NCBI GenBank assembly: GCA_964545665.1
Contig: CAZJGF010000079.1
Span: forward strand, 1-7,492
Length of the DNA stretch: 7,492 bases
Reading direction: 5' to 3'
Source of the DNA: CAZJGF01 sp964545665
GTDB taxonomy: Bacteria; Chloroflexota; Dehalococcoidia; GIF9; AB-539-J10
The translations under genes and the position numbers were made by a program. The notes beneath the pieces were generated by a model. The model saw only the letters and a program-made list of their open reading frames with translations, was not told where the DNA came from and made no database searches. Position 1 is the stretch's first letter. Each line of letters starts with the position of its first letter. Below are positions 1 through 4,301 of the stretch, piece by piece.

Positions 1-244
1 TTTGTCCGATAGGGAACTCCACGGAATAGACCTTGACCAGCTTCTCAAGGCTGGAGATGTCTATCTCGTTCGAGTCCTCGCTGGTGGGGACATCGCTCTG
101 CTGCTGCACGGGATAACGGAGGGAGAACTCCCTGACTGCCCGCTCGATGGCTCCGTCAACCTCGTCATCGCTCCACCGGTAGCTGGCAGCGTCCTCATCT
201 TCGAGTACCTGCCTGGCCCTAGCTCGCATCTCAGTCAAGTTCAT
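1..244 (-). CDS. Phage adaptor-like protein, N-terminal part (runs off left edge)
   Basis: An open minus-strand frame starts at ATG 244-242 and has no stop before the window edge, so only the first 81 residues are visible. The protein begins MNLTEMRARARQVLEDEDAA and continues with RWSDDEVDGAIERAVREFS, an acidic, helical N-terminus. This pattern (a short Leu/Arg helix, then a W-(S/T)-DDE-(L/V)-D helix and a Ser-rich beta part) is what I know from putative phage or prophage head-tail adaptor proteins and related hypothetical proteins. The function is inferred from this style alone; no catalytic motif is seen. Upstream there is only a weak Shine-Dalgarno-like GGTAAG. It may mark the edge of a prophage remnant to the left. 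The plus-strand frame over the same bases is a shadow. Confidence 0.6.
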   Translation of the reverse strand, partial: MNLTEMRARARQVLEDEDAASYRWSDDEVDGAIERAVREFSLRYPVQQQSDVPTSEDSNEIDISSLEKLVKVYSVEFPIGQ

Positions 245-263
245 TGTCTTACCCACAGCTTAA

Positions 264-297
264 CCTCACCCTAACCCTCTCCATCAAGTGGAGAGAG
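264..297. repeat. Degenerate intergenic hairpin repeat, copy 1
   Basis: The copy reads CCTCACCCTAACCCTCTCC followed by a loop and GGAGAG. CTCTCC (277-282) pairs with GGAGAG (290-295). It resembles the common CCCTCACCCTAACCCTCTCCC-type dispersed intergenic repeat seen in many bacterial genomes. A second, diverged copy lies at 368-404. Confidence 0.55.
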
Positions 298-367
298 AAC
301 TCCCGTCGAGGCAGAGGAAAGTTGAGAACGGAGCCCAATGGCCCTTGATCGACCGGCCCAATTGTCA

Positions 368-404
368 CCCTCACCTTTATCCTCTCCCACCAAGCGAGAG
401 GGGA
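368..404. repeat. Degenerate intergenic hairpin repeat, copy 2
   Basis: The copy begins CCCTCACCTTTATCCTCTCC. CCTCTC (381-386) pairs with GAGAGG (396-401) around a short CAAG-containing loop. It has the same architecture and left flank as 264-297 but different stem bases, so the pairing is kept while the sequence drifts. Confidence 0.55.
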
Positions 405-471
405 AGTGATTTGTGGGCCCAAGGGCATCTCGGCATGGGTAATAGTCAAAATTAGACTTGTAGCCATTTTC

Positions 472-480
472 TGCTAGAAT
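472..480 (+). promoter_or_regulatory. Extended -10 promoter for hicB
   Basis: TGCTAGAAT fits the extended -10 pattern TGnTATAAT with one mismatch. No convincing -35 lies at 16-18 bp upstream. The expected transcription start, about 7 nt downstream, falls near 487, only about 3 nt before the hicB ATG at 490. Confidence 0.4.
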
Positions 481-489
481 ATTCGCAGC

Positions 490-729
490 ATGGCAAGATA
501 CATTCTTCCTATCGAGATACAACGCTTGGACAAAGGTGTCTATCTGGCTGCTAGCCCGGCCCTCACCGGTTTTCTGGTTCAGGCAGACACCACAGAGGAG
601 GTAATAGATTTGGCGCCTGGCGTGGCTCAAGCATTGATTCAGGCAATGCAAGAGAACGGAGTGCCACTTCCCAAGGCGTTGCAGGCTGCTGAGCCACCAT
701 TTCACGCTGACCTCCTAGTGCCAGTATGA
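490..729 (+). CDS. hicB: HicB-family antitoxin
   Basis: This 79-residue protein starts MARYILPIEIQRLDKGVYLA and contains SPALTGFLVQADTTEEVIDL, the HicB pattern: a short beta-strand start, the S/CPxLxG turn, and the DTxEEA-type helix, then an LPxAL stretch. It should bind and neutralise the HicA mRNA-interferase. It is a short HicB without an added C-terminal DNA-binding domain, so autoregulation by this protein alone is not evident. There is no Shine-Dalgarno sequence ahead of the ATG, and an extended -10 ends 10 bp upstream, so the message may be leaderless. Its TGA overlaps the ATG of hicA (ATGA at 726-729), the usual coupled arrangement of the pair. The partner toxin is broken, so hicB is now an orphan or is on its way to being lost. 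Confidence 0.8.
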   Translation: MARYILPIEIQRLDKGVYLAASPALTGFLVQADTTEEVIDLAPGVAQALIQAMQENGVPLPKALQAAEPPFHADLLVPV

Positions 730-959
730 CCTATCGCGTACTGGTCAAAAAGCTTCGCAGCTTGGGCTGTCAATTTGTTCAGCAAGCTCCACGCTCTCAT
801 GAAGCCTGGTGGAATCCTGAGAATCGCTCTTTTGCCACGATCCCACGCCTTTTGTAGGGGAGGGGCTTGTCCCCTCCCAATCTGTGGGAGCCCACAAGGG
901 ACTCCCCTACGCTGCGTGACCTTGGTTTGAGCAAACAAGATTTGGATAAGGTGCAATGA
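726..959 (+). pseudogene. hicA: HicA-family toxin, disrupted by a palindromic insertion
   Basis: Translation from ATG 726 gives MTYRVLVKKLRSLGCQFVQQ and then a SHEAWWNPENRSFATIPR stretch. This is the HicA double-stranded-RNA-binding-like fold with the catalytic His (H25) in the G/R-SH motif. After IPR the frame meets TAG at 855-857, at the left end of a 57-bp palindrome (854-910). Beyond it, in the same frame, 915-959 reads RDLGLSKQDLDKVQ and stops at TGA, matching the usual HicA C-terminal helix. About a dozen residues normally found between IPRH and RDLGL are missing, so the insertion came with a deletion or later decay. The 43-residue product would lack the C-terminal helix. It is probably inactive, though this cannot be proven from sequence. 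Confidence 0.75.
854..910. mobile_element. 57-bp nested palindromic element (MITE/REP-like) in hicA
   Basis: Two 26-bp arms (854-879 and, inverted, 885-910) surround a 5-bp centre and match at 20 of 26 positions. The outer ends GTAGGGGAG and CTCCCCTAC are perfect. The mismatches fall in two triplet blocks either side of a shared CTTGT. Within each arm these blocks pair with each other (for example GGGAGGGG 858-865 with CCCCTCCC 871-878), so the element can fold as one long hairpin or as two small ones. It is too short to code and was probably moved by an outside transposase or RAYT-like enzyme. It carries the TAG that interrupts hicA. Confidence 0.7.
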
Positions 960-1013
960 CATTGCAGCTACCCTTTCTGGCCTCATTCTGTTTGCCACCC
1001 GAATCAAAATAGA

Positions 1014-1050
1014 AATAGCGAAACCTACCTTTGAGGTCGGTTTCGCTATT
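1014..1050 (-). terminator. Intrinsic terminator after the response-regulator genes
   Basis: AATAGCGAAACC (1014-1025) pairs perfectly with GGTTTCGCTATT (1039-1050). An inner ACCT/AGGT pair tightens the loop. On the minus strand the stem is followed by a U-rich stretch (TCTATTTTGATT); on the plus strand there is no T run. It therefore suits termination of the minus-strand gene ending at 1179. The 1051-1178 stretch between them shows no gene. Confidence 0.6.
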
Positions 1051-1178
1051 GGCTCCGCAGAGCTTAAACGACCAGCTACAAGCCCCGCTTCCCAGCCCCC
1101 TCTACTGCTCTTGTACAGCGACTACATTATGCTAATTCCGTTTGTTGACTTTACCTCCATCCTCAAGAATCTGTCTGC

Positions 1179-1604
1179 TTATGACCTGTCCCCGAAAAAC
1201 GTTATTCCCTTCCCTGTCCCGTAAGATGCACTCTGTTTCTCCTCTGCATAGCGGCGGAGCAAGGAACGAACTCTGGCCAGTAATTCCCTCATGTTTAACG
1301 GGGAGGTTAAATAACCATCAGCCCCCATCTCCAGAAACTCGATTCCAGCCGCCTCTTCGGGATACTGCCCCAGCACGAGGATCGGGGTCTGGCACAGCTC
1401 CCGAATGCGCACACAAAGCTCGTCTCCACTCAATGTACGGCTCTGCTCAGCCATGGCTATCAGGTCAGGACAGCTTTTTCCCAGTTCAGTCATAGCCTGC
1501 TGGGCCCCTGAAGCAGCTATCACTCCAAAACCTGAGTGCTGTAATAGAAAACTCACTCTGTCTCTTACCGCCAAGTCAGGATGGACGAACAAGATGTTCT
1601 GCAT
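1179..1604 (-). CDS. Receiver-only response regulator lacking phosphorylation residues (pseudo-receiver)
   Basis: The start is taken at ATG 1604, giving 141 residues that begin MQNILFVHPD, the place where receivers begin. In-frame ATG 1616 and GTG 1625 would add 4 or 7 residues. The fold is clear: ILFVHPD, PDLIAMAEQ, TPILVLGQ and GADGYLTSPLNMRELLARVRSLLRR align with the usual strands and helices. The key residues are gone. The acidic pair is H8-P9, the phospho-acceptor is A52, the Thr/Ser is G79 and the Lys is S101. It should therefore not be phosphorylated in the usual way. The tail after residue 119 resembles an OmpR-type linker (YGTGKGITFFGDRS) and then stops, so this may be a former full-length regulator that lost its DNA-binding domain, or a stand-alone adaptor. 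It lies about 97 bp downstream of a second pseudo-receiver gene on the same strand. No histidine kinase is in the window. Confidence 0.8.
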   Translation of the reverse strand: MQNILFVHPDLAVRDRVSFLLQHSGFGVIAASGAQQAMTELGKSCPDLIAMAEQSRTLSGDELCVRIRELCQTPILVLGQYPEEAAGIEFLEMGADGYLTSPLNMRELLARVRSLLRRYAEEKQSASYGTGKGITFFGDRS

Positions 1605-1662
1605 TTCAGGCCCCATCCAAAACACAGCTTAGCTCTACGCGGAGAAAAAATCAGTGCCTATT

Positions 1663-1695
1663 TGGTGGAAAAACGTGCCAATTCTGGTGGAAAAA
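1663..1695. promoter_or_regulatory. Phased direct repeat between the two regulator genes (possible operator)
   Basis: TGGTGGAAAAA occurs at 1663-1673 and again at 1685-1695, a period of 22 bp, or two helical turns. OmpR/PhoB-family winged-helix proteins typically bind direct repeats with an 11-bp period, so this could be a binding site for the neighbouring regulator. On the minus strand a TTGGCA (1681-1676) lies between the copies, but I see no matching -10. Function is inferred. Confidence 0.35.
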
Positions 1696-1700
1696 GGTCT

Positions 1701-2402
1701 CTAATTGGGGTGGTAATGCGATGTGGAATAGAGGTAGCCTGCGCCCCTTTCAGTGAGGATGATTTGGGGGTTGCTAGGATCTTCTTCAATCTTGGAGCGC
1801 AGGCGGCAGATATACTTCTTGACAAATTCAGGGTCAGCCTCATAATCTGCTCCCCAGACATTGCGGAGCAGGTTGATACAACTGACTACAGTTCCTTCGT
1901 TTCTTACTAACTGGTAAAGAATCTTGTACTCGATGGGAGTCAGGTTCACCCGTTTTCCCAGCATGCAAACCTCATGAGCGGCATAGTTTATGCTCAGCTT
2001 GCCGTTGAAGAAACAGGAGACGTGGTTATTGCTGTGGGGGTAACAACGGCGAAGGATAGCATTGACCTTGGCAATGAATTCCATAGGCATGCAGTCACGG
2101 CTGATCCAGTCATCGGCGCCCATTTCCAGAGCCCTTACCTTGTCTACAACACTACCAATGTCGCTAAGAACAATGACGGGCACTTTGGAAAAGCTGCGTA
2201 TCTGGCCTATCAGGTCAAAGCAGCCGGCGCTTGCTGAGTCAAGGTGAAGCATGACGATATCCGGCTGCTTCCGGCGTGCTAGCTCCAGGGCTTCGCCTGA
2301 TTCAGCGGCATGCAGCACCACCAGGTCTCGCCATCTTACCTTCAAGACGAGTGAGATGGTTTCTACTAACTCTTTCGAGCCACCAACCAGCAGGCCCGTC
2401 AT
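1701..2402 (-). CDS. OmpR/PhoB-family response regulator with degenerate receiver
   Basis: This is a 233-residue two-domain regulator. Residues 1-119 form a receiver fold (PDIVMLHLD, VPVIVLSD, GADDWISRD, then FIAKVNAILRR). Residues about 130-228 form a winged helix with the family pattern LTPIEYKILYQLVRNEGTVV, then a VWG...YEADPEFVKKYICRLRSKIEEDP recognition region and a final TERGAGYLY wing. The DNA-binding domain looks fully functional. The receiver does not: the acidic pair is G7-G8, the phospho-acceptor position is H53, and the Lys is R102 followed by D instead of P. Only the Ser at 80 is kept. Such atypical regulators act without standard phosphotransfer, through ligand binding, protein partners or constitutive dimerisation. 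The start ATG has a good ribosome binding site, GAGGTG, 5 nt upstream. A promoter, a leader terminator and a phased repeat suggest self-regulation or attenuation. Confidence 0.88.
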   Translation of the reverse strand: MTGLLVGGSKELVETISLVLKVRWRDLVVLHAAESGEALELARRKQPDIVMLHLDSASAGCFDLIGQIRSFSKVPVIVLSDIGSVVDKVRALEMGADDWISRDCMPMEFIAKVNAILRRCYPHSNNHVSCFFNGKLSINYAAHEVCMLGKRVNLTPIEYKILYQLVRNEGTVVSCINLLRNVWGADYEADPEFVKKYICRLRSKIEEDPSNPQIILTERGAGYLYSTSHYHPN

Positions 2403-2417
2403 TGTGGCACCTCAAAC

Positions 2418-2447
2418 AAAAAACCGCCCTCTCTCAAGGGTCGGTTT
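2418..2447 (-). terminator. Intrinsic terminator/attenuator just upstream of the OmpR-type gene
   Basis: Read on the minus strand, AAACCG-A-CCCT, loop TGAGAG, then AGGG-CGGTTT gives a 10-bp stem with one bulged A, followed by a T tract (TTTTTTGTTTG). It lies 5 bp upstream of the GAGGTG ribosome binding site of the gene starting at 2402, and downstream of a strong minus-strand promoter. It therefore sits in that gene's leader and could act as an attenuator. The flank GAGCCAATGGCGAAACCGACC-like block is shared with the terminator at 1014-1050. Confidence 0.6.
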
Positions 2448-2498
2448 CGCCATTGGCTCGACAAAGCCCGGGCGCCCAGTGATGGACTCTGCTTCATT

Positions 2499-2553
2499 GC
2501 CCCGCCAGCAAGCTGTTCGACTTCCAAACCAATGCTATTGTACCACCCTATTC
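2499..2553. repeat. 55-bp exact repeat, copy left of the N gap
   Basis: The 55 bases starting GCCCCGCCAGCAAGCTG and ending CACCCTATTC are identical to 2654-2708. They abut the gap exactly. An exact contig-end overlap of this length points to an assembly artefact, not biology. Confidence 0.85.
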
Positions 2554-2653
2554 NNNNNNNNNNNNNNNNNNNNNNNNNNNNNNNNNNNNNNNNNNNNNNN
2601 NNNNNNNNNNNNNNNNNNNNNNNNNNNNNNNNNNNNNNNNNNNNNNNNNNNNN
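2554..2653. other. Scaffold gap of exactly 100 N
   Basis: The run is exactly 100 N, the conventional placeholder for a gap of unknown size. It is flanked by the 55-bp exact repeat. Any open frame crossing it is meaningless. Confidence 0.97.
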
Positions 2654-2708
2654 GCCCCGCCAGCAAGCTGTTCGACTTCCAAACCAATGCTATTGTACCA
2701 CCCTATTC
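2654..2708. repeat. 55-bp exact repeat, copy right of the N gap
   Basis: Identical to 2499-2553. It contains the -10 box (2692-2697) of the minus-strand promoter, whose -35 lies just outside at 2714-2719. If the gap is spurious, this copy and the left copy are the same DNA. Confidence 0.85.
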
Positions 2709-2719
2709 GCTTATGTCAA
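2692..2719 (-). promoter_or_regulatory. Sigma70-type promoter for the response-regulator genes
   Basis: On the minus strand, TTGACA (2719-2714) is followed after 16 bp by TACAAT (2697-2692), a perfect -35 and a 5-of-6 -10. It points toward the regulator at 2402. If the N gap is an unmerged overlap, the leader is about 130 nt and contains the terminator at 2418-2447. Confidence 0.6.
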
Positions 2720-2814
2720 TAGCATTATGTTTACTTTACCTCCATTTTCTGGGAGAAAAGCCCCATTCCTCCAGGACTCTTAGATGAGAGGAAATTACTT
2801 GTGCTACGAGGCTT

Positions 2815-3126
2815 TTAGGACATCCATGACCAGGTGGCAAAACCATTCCACAGCACAACAACGAGCATCCCGAGGCCCAGGGGCTGCAACAATCTGCCCC
2901 GCTTAAGCAAAACAAGAGCTACAACTATTGCAAAGGAAATCAACCCCTTAAGCAGCATGTTGCTGCCAAATCCTGTGGCGGCAACGGGGTTCAACTCGCT
3001 AGATCCAAGTACTAGAGCAGTCCCCGTTAGCTGGGCATCGAGGATATTTAGACCCACAAAAGCAATGCCGAGCAGAATGTCTCTCCCTAAATCTGCTCCA
3101 GCGACTGCCAATCTAAACCATGTCAT
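2815..3126 (-). CDS. Small membrane protein, DUF5658-like
   Basis: This 103-residue protein has three clear hydrophobic segments, at about residues 16-40, 57-74 and 84-102. Between the first two lie LNILDAQLTGTALVLGSSELNP and VAA, and the second is followed by the basic turn KRGRLL. The LLD-x-x-LT and (S/G)ELNP signature is what I know from the DUF5658 family of small integral membrane proteins, whose biochemical role is unknown. The start at ATG 3126 is supported by AGGA with an 8-nt spacer (3137-3134 on the minus strand), although this site lies inside a pair of palindromes. It stands alone, divergent from the transposase remnant to its right and ending about 96 bp from the promoter of the regulator genes. 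Its message may read into that promoter region, as no clear terminator is seen at its end. Confidence 0.75.
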   Translation of the reverse strand: MTWFRLAVAGADLGRDILLGIAFVGLNILDAQLTGTALVLGSSELNPVAATGFGSNMLLKGLISFAIVVALVLLKRGRLLQPLGLGMLVVVLWNGFATWSWMS

Positions 3127-3150
3127 GACTTAAGTCCTGCGACTTAAGTC
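3127..3150. repeat. Tandem perfect palindromes at the DUF5658-like start
   Basis: GACTTAAGTC occurs at 3127-3136 and 3141-3150, separated by CTGC. Each is a perfect 10-bp palindrome. The first touches the ATG of the minus-strand gene, and the AGGA of its likely ribosome binding site overlaps the gap and the first copy. Candidate operator or dispersed repeat unit. Confidence 0.5.
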
Positions 3151-3521
3151 TACATGAATCCTTGGCAAATTGACAGTCAATGTATTCGTTCAGTACCTTA
3201 GCGACCCATCACGCCTTCTCGCCTTGTTATCGCCCCCCTTGCCTGTCATTCCGAGGGGTGAGATTCACTGCTTATGCTTGGAACAGGCATCTCAGTATGG
3301 AAAGAGCTGGCAACAACAGTGCTGAAGCTACGGTAGGCCAGGGAGGGGTTAGCCAGTAATGAAGTAAACCCTGTTCAGCTTAACAGAGCGGCTACACCGC
3401 ATCCAGCTACTCTCCGGTGAAGCCAAGGTCAAGTTGGATAGCTGCCAATGTGCCCTTGGTCACAGGCTTCCCTCGATAACTGCCGGAGCAATGATAATTC
3501 GCTCAAGCAAGCTCTTGTTGA
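3151..3521. other. Non-coding or decayed stretch
   Basis: I recognise no gene, RNA or complete repeat here. A block around 3244-3272 (TGTCATTCCGAGGGGTGAGA) resembles the widespread TGTCATTCCGAGCG-type dispersed intergenic repeat in degenerate form. A start-less open frame runs from 3368 to 3600 but has no recognisable family pattern. Since a truncated transposase follows directly, part of this may be decayed insertion-sequence DNA. Confidence 0.5.
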
Positions 3522-4070
3522 GGCCTAACTTCATCCGGCCACTACAAAGCCTTCAAGCCATTGATTGGTGGTTTTGGCTGTCGGGTGATCCAGAATCATA
3601 AGGGGCATTGTGAGGAGAACGCGCATCTGGAGCGTTCCCACCGGACTGATGACGACGAATTCTACATTCCCCGAGCTTTGGAAATTAACAGCGAAGCTGC
3701 GCTGTTAAATGAAGCTATGGGCTACACGTACTACTACAATAATGTGAGAGAGCATTCCTCCCTTGATTACCAGGCACCATTCTCTTACCTCAAATCCCAA
3801 CTACCCGACATTGATGATAAAATAAGGCTTGTTATCCCAATAATGCTGCATAGGGTATCTGTTCAGTTAGGCCCCTGGAGTGGATACAATGTCTTGGCAC
3901 AGCACCAGGGGAGTGCCCTTGACATAGCTCGTTTAGGAAAGCAAAATAATGAGGTAAAAGGAGGGATAAGGAATGGCAGGAAGGACTTGGACAGTTGCAG
4001 TTCGTCGCCGCACTTATACTGTAGAAGTCAGACGCAAGCCCTGGCTGGCAATAGGGGAGATAAAAGTTGA
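3522..4070 (+). pseudogene. Transposase remnant, integrase-core (rve) C-terminal part
   Basis: The frame opens after a TGA at 3519-3521 without any good start. It becomes recognisable at IQNHKGHCEENAHLERSHRT, followed by DDDEFYIPRALEINSE, a YYYNNVREHSSLDYQAPFSYL block and a PWSGYNVLAQH end. This is the C-terminal end of a DDE integrase-core transposase (IS481/IS3-like). The Glu in LERSHRT is the probable last catalytic residue. The region that would carry the two catalytic Asp residues is missing, so the gene is 5'-truncated and dead. The homologous part ends at about 3960. From there to the stop the frame only shadows the next gene. No inverted repeats or target duplication could be found. 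Its end supplies a promoter-like sequence for the genes to the right. Confidence 0.75.
3919..3947 (+). promoter_or_regulatory. Promoter within the transposase remnant
   Basis: TTGACA (3919-3924) is followed after 17 bp by CAAAAT (3942-3947), a perfect -35 with a 4-of-6 -10. It lies 26 bp upstream of the next start codon, inside the former transposase 3' end. It could drive the 86-residue gene and surE. Confidence 0.4.
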
Positions 4071-4233
4071 TGGAGAGGTAGTAGCCATGTTTCCAGCTAA
4101 GGCGCTTTCAATAGGTCTTTTTGGTCGGCGGGAGCAGCAGTTTGAAATTTCTGGCGTCCCGTGTATGATGAAGATAAACCCCGGCATGATTAACTATGAT
4201 TATGAGCTTTATGTTGACGGGAAGCCTGTGTAG
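3973..4233 (+). CDS. Small beta-rich protein of unknown function (FAIM-like pattern)
   Basis: An 86-residue protein with an excellent ribosome binding site, AGGAGG at 3959-3964, 8 nt before ATG. It is rich in alternating strand patterns: WTVAVRRRTYTVEVRR, then IGEIKVDGEVV, QQFEISGVPCMMKINPG and finally YDYELYVDGKPV. There is no signal peptide, membrane segment or metal motif. The repeated strand - xVDGK - strand architecture and the YxYELxVDGK end are reminiscent of FAIM-type (Fas apoptotic inhibitory molecule) beta-sandwich proteins. This is a resemblance seen by eye, not a confirmed match. It precedes surE by about 70 bp on the same strand and probably shares its transcript. The strong start site and regular coding pattern support a real gene. 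Confidence 0.75.
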   Translation: MAGRTWTVAVRRRTYTVEVRRKPWLAIGEIKVDGEVVAMFPAKALSIGLFGRREQQFEISGVPCMMKINPGMINYDYELYVDGKPV

Positions 4234-4239
4234 CCTTAA

Positions 4240-4265
4240 GTAGTGAAGACTCCACTACGCTGCGT
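4240..4265. repeat. Mini hairpin related to the hicA palindrome
   Basis: GTAGTG (4240-4245) pairs with CACTAC (4253-4258) around a 7-nt loop, followed by GCTGCGT. The right half, ACTCCACTACGCTGCGT, matches 901-917 at 16 of 17 bases, and the left arm carries the compensating change. It looks like an internally deleted relative of the 854-910 element. Between the 86-residue gene and surE it might also weaken transcription, but there is no T tract. Confidence 0.5.
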
Positions 4266-4301
4266 CAGTGAGTGTCGGACAAGACAATAACAAATAACAA
4301 T

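Noticed and set aside
2..274. Plus-strand 90-residue frame at the left edge
   Set aside because: It is antisense to the better minus-strand frame that looks like a phage adaptor N-terminus; its own translation shows no family pattern and ends in repeat DNA.
254..410. CRISPR-like array
   Set aside because: Only two degenerate hairpin repeats about 104 bp apart, no regular spacers and no cas gene.
2251..2787. Plus-strand frames running through the N gap
   Set aside because: They consist of the antisense of the regulator, an artificial N run and duplicated contig ends.
3368..3600. Start-less 77-codon plus-strand frame (LTERLHRIQLLSGEAKVKLD...)
   Set aside because: There is no start codon near its beginning and no recognisable family; it overlaps the transposase remnant in another frame. 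It may be decayed insertion-sequence DNA but cannot be supported.
4272..4301. GTG start of surE ten codons upstream
   Set aside because: SurE proteins begin at MKILVTNDDG and the added residues have no ribosome binding site or conservation pattern.
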